Below are positions 28,276 through 38,705 of a stretch of 64,000 nt of DNA, piece by piece. Positions within the stretch are counted from its first letter, which is position 1. Every line of letters begins with the position of its first letter. Below the pieces are notes generated by a model. The model worked only from the letters and a program-made list of their open reading frames with translations, made no database searches and was not told the origin of the DNA. The stretch is from Cherax quadricarinatus (Eukaryota; Arthropoda; Malacostraca; Decapoda; Parastacidae): the NCBI RefSeq assembly GCF_038502225.1, contig NC_091341.1, forward strand, positions 972,133 to 1,036,132, read 5' to 3'. The position numbers were made by a program, and so were the translations under genes.

Positions 28276-28520
28276 AAAATATTTTAATCCATAATCTAGA
28301 GATTAAAGTAAATTCATTGTATATATCTTTACCCACATTGGTTTAGCGCCTCACATAAATAAATTAAAAACGCCTAAGGCCCCATATGGGTTAATTTTGT
28401 TGGACGCCCATAATGCCTAGGCATGATAGTGGCTCTCTTTGCACTGCAACTCATTTTTGCAATTTCATAATCTGAATGTAATCTTGCAAGGAAATAAAAA
28501 TTGATTGATTGATTGACTGA
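28276..28520 (-). mobile_element. Degraded retroposon 3' ends, including the UTR block seen at 17540
   Basis: On the minus strand this holds AAAGAGAGCCACTATCATGC, CTAGGCATTATGGGCG and, towards 28501, a (TCAA)n-type run. It matches the UTR at 17540-17590. A plus-strand SINE-A trace (ACATTGGTTTAGCGCC) is at about 28334. Boundaries are uncertain. Confidence 0.55.
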
Positions 28521-29129
28521 AGACAGTTTTGTGAATGGTAGTCTTGGAAGGTGTCAACATGGACGCTGCTCCCATCTAGTGGCTCCCGCACCAACCACAA
28601 CAACTGTAGCCACACACCCCGGCCTCACTCACGTTTTATGTTATACTTCTTTAAAAAACTTGGTGTTTTACTAGGAGTGAGAATAAATAGGTAACTCGTT
28701 TGATATCTAGTATGTAATTGCTCGTAGCTTGTCAGAAGAGCGGTTAAAAGTTTACAATAAAGATCCCTGGTAACTCTAGATAATAATGGTTATGGCGGGA
28801 AAGTTGCGAAGTGTGAATTAAGCAGCGTATATTGCAGCTTGTATATTCATTCATCTGTGTATGATACGTATCAGTATATGCGTTTCATAAGGAATATAAC
28901 GGATTCGTAATTGTGTTTTGTTAAACTCGGGAAAAACGTCGCTCACAAAACTTAATTCGTGAAATGTTACGAAAAAAATTACCGCCATTAAATATGAACC
29001 ATCAAATTAATCAATGCAATTAGGCAGGTAAAAATTGGATGAATGAAATGAGAGGGAGAGGAAAGAGGTTATGCCTCCATCCAGGTAAGAGTAAATGCTA
29101 AACTATTACTGGTCATTCTGTGCCTAGGG
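28521..29129. other. No recognised feature
   Basis: About 600 bp of mostly A/T-rich, apparently unique sequence, with a GC-richer patch at 28560-28630. Confidence 0.4.
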
Positions 29130-29139
29130 TGTGTGAGGT

Positions 29140-29215
29140 AATGAGGCTTGATCCAAGGAAGGGAAGGTTAGCTTCAGTTACTATGCTCAAGAAACCTTCA
29201 CCAGCGTCAAGGAAA
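29140..29215 (-). mobile_element. SINE-A head fragment
   Basis: On the minus strand, TTCCTTGACGCTGGTGAAGG then TTTCTTGAG and, further on, CCTTGGATCAAGCCTCATTA resemble the SINE-A head and middle. The hairpin end is absent. Confidence 0.6.
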
Positions 29216-30600
29216 AATAAAATGTGGGCGGTGGGAATGAAAGATGGTTGGTGGTTTGTCAGTGAGGAAGACGAGGTGGGGCCAGCGTGGCTAGTGACAA
29301 CCACCGGTTCAGTAGTGGCTGAGCAGCCGCCGGGGAGGGTTATATACTGCGCTCTTCCATAACCAACATCACTGCCATACTTAACAGAAAACGTGATGTA
29401 TGGAGCCCTACTAATTAGTGTAATGCTTTTGTGGATATGTAAATTATGAGAAATACAACACTGAAACAAATTGTTAACGTGAAGTTACTTGAGTGGATAT
29501 GTATGTACATAAGTAGTTAGTGTGTCATAGGAAGATTATACCAACAATGTGGCAATTATCACTAAGCCCCCAACAAAATCTTGAAATATTCCCCATGTTT
29601 TTTTATTAAGCGTTAAGAACGTGTAAGAAAATTGGGAAACACTAATGAAAGGCAAACGACGAAGCGGATTATTGTTTGAAAATTACACCGGTCAGGATAA
29701 TGTCCTCAAGAATGTGCTCTATGAGCTTAAAGTGTAGTGTTTATTTTGCTCTTTGTAAAAATATATAGGGATAACTAGCATTTCTCAGCGAGGGTAATGT
29801 TGCATACGTTGTAGACAGAAAGATGCTGCTTGCTTGCGTAATAATAAATGGTACAAGATTACGAGTTTGAGAATTTAGCCTGTGCTCTCCAGTGATTAAT
29901 TATTGTAAATTAGAATTTTGACACTGAGTTCGCCATGATTTTACAGTGTATAACTATGAAATATGAAAATGTATTTTTTTTTACTTAAACATTTTGTACA
30001 TAAATACTGAAGAGAAATAACGTGCGTTAAGTGTATAAAAAATGAAACTAGAGAAATGTAATAATAAAGGAAAAAAAAAAACTTGCGTGCTAGGAGTTTG
30101 TGAATCGAGATATTTGCATGAAGGAGTGTTGAACACGTGAAAAACGTCTCCCTACAACCGCTAACCAGTGAACTGAGAAAGGAAAATTAAAAGCATACTG
30201 GAGTAATGTGCATTCTACCACAGCTGGGGCTCCACTGGCACTGACCACCACCCACTCAGCTCTCCATATTTAAAGGTAAGATCACATTAGGTTATAATAG
30301 CCGGAGGGAAAGTGGTTGTGCCTTCAGGCAAGAGGTACAATGTCACCAGAGATTGATTTTAATCCCCATTTTAGGGATTGCAGTCTTAATGAACCATGTA
30401 AGTCAGCAAGCTGTCAAGCTAATACAACAATTTTGTTATACAGGAACAGAGGTGTGTACTCTGTGATTGCTGGGGTCGAATCGTAGCCCTAAAAGTTTAC
30501 TTAAATACTTAGTTTAGATTTTTTTTTATTAGTACAGAGGCGAGTTGATCCCTTAATGACCCACTTGCGGTCAGTAGATTTCAACCCAAACAAATTAACA
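29216..30600. other. Quiet region, no supported gene
   Basis: About 1.4 kb with low repeat density. Two overlapping frames on opposite strands (29113-29469 minus and 29120-29362 plus) lack motifs and overlap the SINE-A trace. GGTTATATACTGCG at 29338 and CATATTTAAAGG at 30266 look TATA-like but have no gene attached. GATTTTAATCCCCATTTTAG with a palindromic core lies at about 30353. Confidence 0.4.
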
Positions 30601-30606
30601 TTTTAC

Positions 30607-30755
30607 TCGCAGCGGCCCCTTTAGGGAGGTCCCTTGAAATCGATGAACTCTTAATCCAAGGAATTAGAACTGCCCTTATTTTCCTTTTTATCGAACCTGA
30701 TTACCTTCTGTAATTTCTACGAGTTTTGTTCCCTCATAAATATATAATACTTGAC
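30607..30755 (+). mobile_element. SINE-A copy, diverged
   Basis: AGCGGCCCCTTTAGGGAGGT, CCCTTGAAATCGATGAACTC, TTAATCCAAGGAATTAGAAC and CGAACCTGATTACCTTCTGT. The hairpin block is not preserved. Confidence 0.7.
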
Positions 30756-31265
30756 CAGCCGGGATGCAGTGCATACCTTCATTTGCGTGCAGGAAGCGGG
30801 CCGCGGGAGTGATGTCCCCCGAAACCACCTACAGAAAATCTAGAGGTAGTATTTAGCGGATTTGTATAAACAGTTGTACTACAGTATTTGGAAGTTAAGG
30901 ATCTTCTCCATGATTAATTTATTATATAGGAATTTGAAGGTTTTTATTGTTTAGTTTAAAGAGTACAGCGCTGTAGGTTTAAAGCCACTCGACCACACGA
31001 GGGTCATTAATTAATCCCCAAAATAGGGATTAAAGTAAACTCATTATATACCTTTGGGTAAATATGCAGCCATGCAAGTTATATCTGCTAAGAAACAGTA
31101 TTTCTGCATTTGTTATATGTTAGTCTAAAATTCATTATATTTTTTATATACACTAGGGTATCGTAGTCAGAAAATTTAAATGCCAGATTTAACTGTTAAG
31201 TTATACAGTGATTAGAAATGTATTGAAAAATGCGTTAATTAGTATGCAATATTTTTTATTGACAA
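30756..31265. other. No recognised gene; a dispersed palindromic motif at about 31010-31060
   Basis: TTAATCCCCAAAATAGGGAT followed by TAAAGTAAACTCATTATATA recurs in varied form at about 28283, 30353 and 41425. It may be the remains of another short retroposon. Confidence 0.45.
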
Positions 31266-31293
31266 CACACCTCCCAAAAATTATCAACCAAAG

Positions 31294-31707
31294 GTGAATT
31301 TGTGTAAATATTATGCTTGGGGCATCTGTAAGCATGGAATAACAGGGGAAAAAAATGGGACATGCAACTTTGACCATCCCAAAAAATGTAGCGACCTCCT
31401 GTCTAAAGGAGTGTGTCGTTCTTCTTTCTGTACTTTCTTTCACCCAAAAATGTGCCACTGCTCGGTCCTCCAGAAGCAGTGTTACAACATCGAGTGCCCT
31501 GCATACCATCTAAAAGGGACCAGGAGGCACAGACCCCACAAGACAAACAATAGTAGCTACGACAACCCAACTCCAGGTGATTTTTTAGTGGCAGGAAACA
31601 AAAAAAGAAAATGGAAGGAAATAACAAAAATAGTCCACCTTGGAGCCTTGTTGGACTGGAGGCGCAGCCAGTGGCCACCCATGGCCCTCCAGAATTACAA
31701 CTACTGA
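31294..31707 (+). CDS. LINE-B zinc-finger region: three CCCH fingers
   Basis: The 137-residue frame starts NLCKYYAWGICK. Three CCCH-type fingers are visible in the first 75 or so residues: C-x7-C-x11-C-x3-H (CKYYAWGIC to CNFDH), C-x8-C-x4-C-x3-H (CSDLLSKGVC to CTFFH) and C-x8-C-x4-C-x3-H (CHCSVLQKQC to CPAYH). CCCH fingers usually bind single-stranded RNA, so a nucleic-acid-binding role for the element's RNP is likely (inference). The useful part ends at GNKKRKWKE where a run of seven A's (31600-31606) meets the overlapping endonuclease frame, which is in the -1 register. A single-base indel in the A-run or ribosomal frameshifting would fuse them. The real start may lie upstream of the first in-frame ATG at 31294. 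Confidence 0.78.
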   Translation: MNLCKYYAWGICKHGITGEKNGTCNFDHPKKCSDLLSKGVCRSSFCTFFHPKMCHCSVLQKQCYNIECPAYHLKGTRRHRPHKTNNSSYDNPTPGDFLVAGNKKRKWKEITKIVHLGALLDWRRSQWPPMALQNYNY

Positions 31708-32924
31708 TGCCAATAACAAAATCCCCACAACAAACACAGAATACAACCTCGTTCATATTTGCTAATATACAGGGCCTTAAGCCATCCACCAACAACAAAA
31801 TACCTTTTATCAGTGGACTTCTAGAGGAGTCTAATACAATGTTTGCAGCCTTCACAGAGACTCACACAAAAGATCACTTTGACAGTGAAATATGGATAAG
31901 TGGTTACAACCTTTTTAGATGCGACAGAAAAAACAGGCAACAAGGGGAGGTTGGCCTGTATGTCAAAGAGTCCCTTATCTGCACGGAGTTGCTGAACACC
32001 ACAAATGAGGTAGTTGAAGTTCTTTCAATAAAGATCGAGAACCAAAACCTAGTCATTGTGGTTGTATACAAGCCACCAGATGCAACCTCACAACAGTTCA
32101 AGGAACAGCTACTGAAAATTGATTACTGTTTGGAAAACCTTCCAGCTCCATCCCCAAACATCTTAATGCTTGGTGATTTCAACCTAAGGCATACAAAATG
32201 GAAGAATGTAGCAAATAATGTTATAGCTGAAACAATCCCCGGAGGTAGCGCAGATGAAAGGTCACACACACATGAGCTACTAAGTCTCTGCGAAAAACAC
32301 ACCTTAAGCCAGCAGATAGTGGAGCCAACAAGACTAGAAAACACACTTGACCTTATCTTCACAAATAATGAGGACCTGATAAGAGACATAAGAATATCAA
32401 AAACAACTAATTCCGATCACAATCTAATCGAAGTCCAGACGTACATGCATAGGGGTCCTGATCAGCAGAATGCACGTACCTGTGAAGGAGTTTTCACAAA
32501 ATACAACTTCAACAACAAGAACATCAACTGGGACCAGGTAAACCATGTCCTAAACGAAACATGTTGGGAAGATGTCTTAAATGACATGGATCCAAACCAG
32601 TGCCTTGAAAGGATCAACTTCCTGGTAACCGAAGCATGTTCTAGGTATATTCCCCTAAGGAAGAAGAGCAGGAGTAAACTGGAGAGAAAAAGACGCTCCC
32701 TCTACAGAAGACGACAAAGAGTCACTGAGCTCCTCAGGAGTGCTAGAATATCTGATACACGAAAGGAGGCTCTGACCAGGGAAGTGGAAACTATCGAACT
32801 TAAGCTAAATGACTCTTACAGGAACCAGGAGAGGCAGGAGGAGCTTAAAGCTATTAGTGAAATTGAAAGAAATTCAAAATATTTCTTTTTCAAATGCCAA
32901 AAACAAGGCAAATACCACATCTAG
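31611..32924 (+). pseudogene. LINE-B endonuclease domain
   Basis: The frame encodes an APE-type endonuclease that would nick target DNA: FANIQGLKPS (Asn), FTETHTKD (Glu), VVVYKPPDA, ILMLGDFNLRHTKW and TNSDHNLIEV (terminal Asp-His). After it comes a basic linker (KKSRSKLERKRRSLYRRRQR). The frame runs out at KCQKQGKYHI near 32924. The expected continuation (SNAKNKANTTSSIGPLLRQD) is in another frame. A single extra T in the T-run at about 32883-32887 explains this. The endonuclease residues look intact, but the polyprotein is broken after them. Confidence 0.85.
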
Positions 32925-34690
32925 TATCGGGCCCTTACTCAGACAGGATGGGACTTACACAGATGACAACAAGGAAATGAGTGAAATATTGAAATCCCAG
33001 TATGACTGTCTTTAGTGAACCACTAATCGGTCTGAGGATCGACGACCCAAATGATTTCTTCATGAATGAGCCTCAAAACGCCATAAATGTATGCCAGATT
33101 TCCGACATTACCCTAACTCCGATAGATTTCGAAAAAGCCATTGCCAACATGCCTATGCACTCAGCCCCGGGCCCAGACTCGTGGAACTCTGTTTTCATTA
33201 AGAACTGCAAGAAACCCCTCTCGCGTGCCCTAAGTACACTATGGAGGAGGAGCTTGGACATGGGTGAAATTCCACAGTCACTTAAAACAACGGATATAGC
33301 CCCACTCCATAAAGGTGGCAGCAAAGCATTAGCTAAGAACTATAGACCAATAGCTCTGACGTCCCACATCATAAAAATCTTTGAAAGAGTGCTAAGAAGC
33401 AGGATTGCAAATCACCTGGATTCCCAAAATCTGCACAATCCAGGGCAACATGGGTTCAGGGCAGGTCGCTCCTGCCTCTCACAACTACTGGATCACTATG
33501 ACATGGCCTTGGATGCGCTGGAAGAAAATCAGAATGCAGATGTAATATACACAGACTTTGCAAAAGCATTTGACAAATGCGATCATGGCGTAATAGCCCA
33601 TAAAATACGTGCTAAAGGAATAACTGGAAAAGTGAGGAGATGGATCTTCAACTTCCTAACAAATCGAACACAAAGAGTAGTGGTCAACAGAGTTAAATCG
33701 GAGGCTGCCATAGTGAAGAGCTCTGTTCCACAAGGCACAGTACTCGCCCCCATCTTATTCCTTATCCTCATATCAGACATAGACAGAGATATACACCACA
33801 GCACCGTATCATCCTTTGCGGATGATACTAGGATCTGCATGAGGCTGTCATCTGCTGAGGATGCGGTTAACCTCCAAGAAGATATAAACAAAGTTTTCCA
33901 GTGGGCAACGGTAAACAATATGATGTTCAATGAGGACAAATTCCAACTACTCCGTTATGGAAAACTGGAGGAGATAATAAATAGAACAGAGTATACTACT
34001 GACTCCGGCCATACAATAGAGCGGAAAAATAATGTAAGGGACCTGGGAGTAATAATGTCTGAGGATCTCACTTTCAAGGATCACAACAGTGCCACGATCG
34101 CACGTGCAAAGAAAATGATAGGATGGATAATGAGAACTTTCAAAACGAGAGATGCCAAGCCTATGATGATCCTTTTCAAATCACTTGTTCTCTCTAGGCT
34201 GGAATACTGCTGTACATTAACATCTCCATTCAAAGCAGGTGAAATCGCATTTCTAGAGAGTGTACAGAGATCATTTACTGCACGTATAAGTTCTGTCAAG
34301 CACCTTAACTACTGGGAACGCTTGGAAGCACTTGACTTGTACTCGTTGGAACGCAGGAGGGAGAGATGTATCATAATCTACACTTGGAAAATCTTGGAAG
34401 GAATGGTCCCAAATCTGCACACAGAAATCACTCCCTACGAAAGTAAAAGACTGGGCAGGCGATGCAAAATGCCCCCAATAAAAAGTAGGGGCGCCATTGG
34501 TACACTAAGGGAAAACACCATAAGTGTCCGGGGCCCAAAACTGTTCAACAGCCTCCCATCAAGCATTAGGGAAATTGCCAATAAACCCCTGGCTGCCTTC
34601 AAGAGAGCTGGACAGATACCTAAAGTCTGCCGGATCAGCCGGGCTGTGGCTCGTACGTTGGACTGCGTGCGGCCAGCAGTAACAGCCTAG
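32888..34690 (+). pseudogene. LINE-B reverse transcriptase and C-terminal region
   Basis: Sequence from about 32888 to 33010 lies in one frame (NAKNKANTTSSIG to EILKSQYD). The main RT frame runs from 33002 to the TAG at 34688-34690. The shift at about 33007 looks like loss of two bases between QYD and VFSEP. RT blocks are GPDSWNSVFI, LHKGGSKALAKNYRPIALTS, QHGFRAGRSC, YTDFAKAFDKCDHGV (first Asp), SVPQGTVLAPILF and SSFADDTRICM (catalytic FADD). The C-terminal part includes YCCTLTSPFKAGEI and RRRERCIIIYTWKI. RNase H is absent. The catalytic residues are present, so decay is by frameshift only. Confidence 0.85.
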
Positions 34691-34781
34691 TTGATCAGGC
34701 CCTGATCCATCGGGAGGCCTGGTCATGGACCGGGCCGCGGGGGCGTTCATCCCCTGAATAACCTCCAGGTAACCTCCAGGC
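34691..34781 (+). promoter_or_regulatory. LINE-B 3' UTR and 11-bp tail repeat
   Basis: TTGATCAGGCCCTGATCC is a near-perfect palindrome, followed by GGGCCGCGGGGGCGTTCATC and TAACCTCCAGG twice. The same block recurs at 45170-45255, so it is probably the 3' recognition end. Confidence 0.7.
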
Positions 34782-34956
34782 TATTTACACCAAATTTACT
34801 TGAAAGATTTTAGATGCTTGGTGGAAATTTTAATACGGATATATATTTCGTTTATCGGTAGCTAGTGCTCAGTTATATTTAAAATATAAGTTCCCTTGGT
34901 TTAATGAGCTGTTTAACTTCAGTGCATCGTTCTTTCTTAGTGGGGTGGGGGGGGGT

Positions 34957-35100
34957 TGCAGTAAGGAATGTTCCTTGATACCAGTGAAAACCTCTTGATC
35001 CAAGGAATTGGAGCTATTCACCTTCCTCGAATCAAACTTATGAGTTTAGCGCTCCTCATATATATAATTTAATGGTTTAGCACTTCCCTATATATATAAT
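34957..35100 (+). mobile_element. SINE-A copy, with a partial repeat of its end
   Basis: AAGGAATGTTCCTTGATACC, AACCTCTTGATCCAAGGAAT and GAGTTTAGCGCTCCTCATAT. The last block is repeated as GGTTTAGCACTTCCCTATAT at about 35073. Confidence 0.75.
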
Positions 35101-35560
35101 TTCATGGTTCATGATTATAATGCAAAGCTAACCTGACAGCTAAGTTGGCTTTGGCATTGAGGAACCTTATCTTTTGTCATACTTAGTGTGAAATTGGGCT
35201 TTTCAGGACAAACTGGTTACAATAGAAAATTGAAGTTGAAAACTAAATAGTATTTAGAATGTAACAGGTTTTCCCTAGACATTCAAGCCCAACAAGTTGT
35301 ATACGTATTTGAGAAACAAAACAGTTTACTAATACATTTTATAATCTTGAAGATTAATAATAAAGTTGAATAGGGGAAAATTAATAGGAAAATAGAAAAA
35401 AATATTTGTTTGTGAGTTTGACAACTACCATCAGCTAACAAGTTCTGAATTTCAGTTATTTAGGAAAGCTGTAAATCACCAAGTCTCAGTTATATTACTA
35501 ATGTCATTTAATATATAAAATATATAGGGATGTATAGCCTAAATAGGTCATTGGTGTAGG
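35101..35560. other. No recognised feature
   Basis: About 460 bp of A/T-rich sequence up to the hAT terminus. Confidence 0.4.
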
Positions 35561-36830
35561 CAGTGCCGGATTTACCTAGGGTCTCAAAATGTGTGTGGGG
35601 GGGGGGGCTCCGGCCAAGGTATATAATATTTTTTGACACTGTCATAGGCCTTTCTTACACATTCTGTCATAACACACTGTAGCCTCTAAACCCTTCGGTA
35701 ATATTCCTTGCACTCCATTTCAGAATAATACTGTCTTAAAGACAGTAACTCGACACTTGCATTGATTTTGCTCTTCCAGGATAAAATGTTTGTACAGTTC
35801 ACGTCAGGTATTTTAAGCAAAATTGGAGATTTTGATGAGGTTGAGCAACAAGCAAAAGCCATCTTGCTGAATGTTAACTACAGAACTGTCACAAGGAGAC
35901 AGAGCGAGGAAATGACTGAAGTGCACCTGGTCTTGATGGCTTAGATGAACTCTCTTCGAGATAAATATAGGATAAAACCCTTTATTCATATACTAGATGC
36001 ACTTGAAGCCAATTTAAGAAGAGCTACAGTGATGTTGCACAAATGTTTTCCTTTCTCGCTAATCTCACAGCATCTAAGCAAGAAATTCAGCGAGGTGTTG
36101 AACTGTTGATGGCAGCATACCCAGATGTTGACCTCAAACTTACTATGAACTTTTGAACTTTCACTTGTACGTGAGACAAAGCCATAGGCTTACAGAAGAG
36201 CAAACACTATCTCATACAGACCTTTATCAAATATATACAAGGAAAAAATTAAGATGGCCTTCCCTGATGTGGAAGCAATCTTGCGGTTATTTTATAGCTT
36301 AATAGTCACTAACTTCTCGGGAGAGAGGTCCTTTTCAAGCCTCAAAAGAATTAAAAATTAATTAAGAGCCATAGTGTTTCAAGAGCGGTCCGCACTGAGC
36401 ATTCTGTGCATTGAAAGTGACAAACTTAGTCAAACAAATCTGGATGAACTTTTGGATGATTTTGCTATGAGAAACCTTTTTACTTAGTGTATTTGATGAT
36501 TGTAGTTTCTTTATTTCTTAATATGTATTTGAAAAGAATATATGTATTTTAAAGAATGTAACAGTAAATTTAAAATTTTCTTTTCCTAAATTTCCTGTTT
36601 ATTCCACAATGTTTACAAAGTTCGGTTATTGCAAAAAAAATTCAATTTTTCACTGCGGGATTTAGCAATAACATCTTATGTCCTTTAGAGTAAGAATTGT
36701 GAATTGCGGAATTTCAAACACCCATCATCGTCGGCTTCACTGAATTTTGTTTAAAACACACTTCCATCTTCCTCTAGTCGTCAGGGTGGGGGGATTGAGA
36801 GGGGCCTCTCTTCATCTAACTCCAGCACTG
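35561..36830 (+). mobile_element. hAT-type DNA transposon, degraded
   Basis: The left end CAGTGCCGGATTTA and the reverse complement of the right end, CAGTGCTGGAGTTA, agree at 12 of 14 positions, and both continue into purine-rich or G-rich sequence. GGTGTAGG precedes the left end. GGTTTAGG overlaps the right end by one base, giving a 7/8 candidate 8-bp duplication. The interior carries transposase remnants, including the hAT dimerisation region. The element is short for an autonomous hAT (about 1.27 kb), so part of the transposase is deleted. Confidence 0.75.
35762..36490 (+). pseudogene. hAT transposase remnant (dimerisation domain)
   Basis: Several frames must be joined. The first part reads FTSGILSKIGDFDEVEQQAK, ILLNVNYRTVTRR and a stop at 35942-35944. 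A middle piece reads EIQRGVELLMAAYPDVDLK. The C-terminal part reads AFPDVEAILRLFYSLIVTNF, SGERSFSSLKRIKN, RSALSILCIESDKL and DELLDDFAMRNLF, which is the hAT C-terminal dimerisation signature. It resembles ZMYM1-like, domesticated-looking hAT proteins from memory. Stops and frameshifts show it is dead. The DNA-binding BED finger and the catalytic core are not visible. Confidence 0.72.
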
Positions 36831-36839
36831 GTTTAGGGA

Positions 36840-37890
36840 GGTTGCGCAGGCTAATGTGAATTTCTGGGGAAATTTCAGGTGAAGTGTTTTGAACACGACA
36901 CAGTAGTGTTATAGACTTCTAGAAACAGAGTTACGAGTTACATAGGATGTTAAATTAGTTCTCACGGATTATGTTCGAGTGCTCATGAATAATGTTCTAG
37001 TTCCTAGGGAGGAGAATGAGAAATTAAAATTTCATTTGGTTAAATAAGATGTTAAGTGCAGTAAGGAATGTAAGGTGATTGGCAGAAACAAAGGTGAACA
37101 TTGGATGTAACGAATAAAGTGGTTTCCAGAAGTGGGAGGAGGATGAAATTGAGGAAGGTTGAAGCAGGGTTAGAAAACAAAAATCATTTTGCTGTTCTAA
37201 AGGACGAGTATACATTTGTGAATGAGACGGATAGGACATTCTTGCTGGAGATTCTTATATTCGATATATGGATTGAATTTTGTGTAATAGGGATAAGAAG
37301 GCAAGAAAAAGTGTTCCCCCGGAGTAGATGTGGGTGATGTTGAAAGGTTAGATAACGTCCTGTCTGGTAATAAGAACAGCTTTATTATCTGACTCAGTGC
37401 TGGAGGTAATAACATTGAGAAGTGCACGCATGAAGAGTTGCTGGCCAATTACAAAGCAGTTATTGTTCTAATTAGGTCAAAGGAAGGGATCCTGATTATA
37501 AGTAGCATTTTTGCCTAGAAGGGGAGTGGGCAATGAATGGGTGCCTATGGCAATTGGGATAAATTGCTGGCTTCACAAGTACTACAAGGAATTTGGAATG
37601 CCATCCATTGACAACTGGGATAACGTTTCTGGCAAACAAGATAGGTATGCAGTGGTGCAGGGGTAACTGCATTAGCCAATCCAGAGATACATCTCATTTG
37701 GTTCCATTGAGTATTAAACAAGAAACCGTACTGGTCCTAATATCGCTTGTTACTCTTTCACATTCTGACTTCTCTTCCTGGACAATCACTCTTTTGCTTC
37801 TTTGATCCACCAAAATCCGTTCCGGTTATTCCTGCCTAGACCTCCTAGTCTCTTGCGGGGTACAGAATAAAATGACTTGTCAAAAAAAAA
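36840..37890. other. No recognised feature
   Basis: About 1 kb. Open frames at 37101-37337 (plus) and on the minus strand overlap and show no motif, so none is called. Confidence 0.4.
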
Positions 37891-37904
37891 GTGCAATTCT
37901 CTTC

Positions 37905-38692
37905 CCCTCTCTCCCTCTCTCCCTCTCCCCCTCTCCCCCTCTCCCCCTCTCTCCCTCTCTCTCCCCCTCTCTCTCCCCCTCTCTCTCCCCCTCTCTCTCC
38001 CCCTCTCTCTCCCCCTCTCTCTCCCCCTCTCTCTCCCCCTCTCCCCCTCTCTCCCCCCTCTCTCTCTCCCCTCTCTCTCCCCCTCTCTCTCCCCCTCTCT
38101 CTCCCCCTCTCTCTCCCCCTCTCTCTCCCCCTCTCTCTCCCCCTCTCTCTCCCCCCTCTCTCCCCCTCTCTCTCCCCCTCTCTCTCCCCCTCTCTCTCCC
38201 CCTCTCTCTCCCCCTCTCTCTCCCCCTCTCTCTCCCCCTCTCTCTCCCCCTCTCTCTCTCCCCTCTCTCTCCCCCTCTCTCTCCCCCTCTCTCTCCCCCT
38301 CCTCTCCCCCTCTCTTCCCCTCTCTCTCTCTCCCCCTCTCTCTCTCTCCCCTCTCTCCCCCTCTCTCTCTCCCCCCTCTCTCCCCCTTTCTCTCTCCCCC
38401 TCTCTCCCCCCTCTCTCTCTCTCTCCCCTCTCTCTTTCCCCCTCCCTCTCTCCCCCTCTCCCCCTCTCTCCCCCTCTCTCCCCCTCTCCCCCTCTCCCTC
38501 TCTCTCTCTCTCCCTCTCTCCCCCTCTCTCCCCCCCTCTCTCCCCCCTCTCTCTCCCCCTCTCTCCCCCTCTCTCTCCCCCTCTTTCTCTCCCCTCTCTC
38601 TCTCCCCCTCTCTCTCTCCCCCTCTCTCTCCCCCTCTCTCCCTCTCCCCCTCTCTCTCCCCCTCTCTCTCCCCCCTCTCTCCCCCCTCCCCC
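37905..38692. repeat. About 790-bp polypyrimidine tract, (CTCTCTCCCC)n type
   Basis: Almost pure C/T on the plus strand, mainly CTCTCTCCCC decamers with length variants, followed by a short T-run. All three plus frames stay open as Leu/Pro/Ser repeats; none is a gene. It abuts the 3' end of LINE-D copy 1 (on the minus strand the tract follows the LINE). Confidence 0.96.
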
Positions 38693-38705
38693 TCCTTTTT
38701 TTTTT

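Larger units (their letters stand above)
31270..34781 (+). mobile_element. LINE-B: non-LTR retrotransposon with N-terminal CCCH zinc fingers
   Basis: The order is a CCCH zinc-finger frame (31294-31707), an endonuclease frame (31611-32924), an RT frame (33002-34690) and a 3' UTR ending in a doubled TAACCTCCAGG at about 34761-34780. The coding sequence changes frame three times, so this copy looks inactive unless the first shift is programmed. The RT motifs suggest the Jockey/CR1 group. The clade is uncertain. Its 3' end recurs alone at 45170-45255. Confidence 0.88.

Noticed and set aside
29335..29350. TTATATAC as a TATA box, with CATATTTAAAGG at 30266 as another
   Set aside because: No downstream gene, initiator or CpG-rich context. 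Such words are frequent in A/T-rich DNA.
29113..29469. Opposed open frames of 118 (minus) and 80 (plus) residues as a possible host gene
   Set aside because: They overlap a SINE-A trace, have no motif and no convincing splice or start signals, and cannot both be real.
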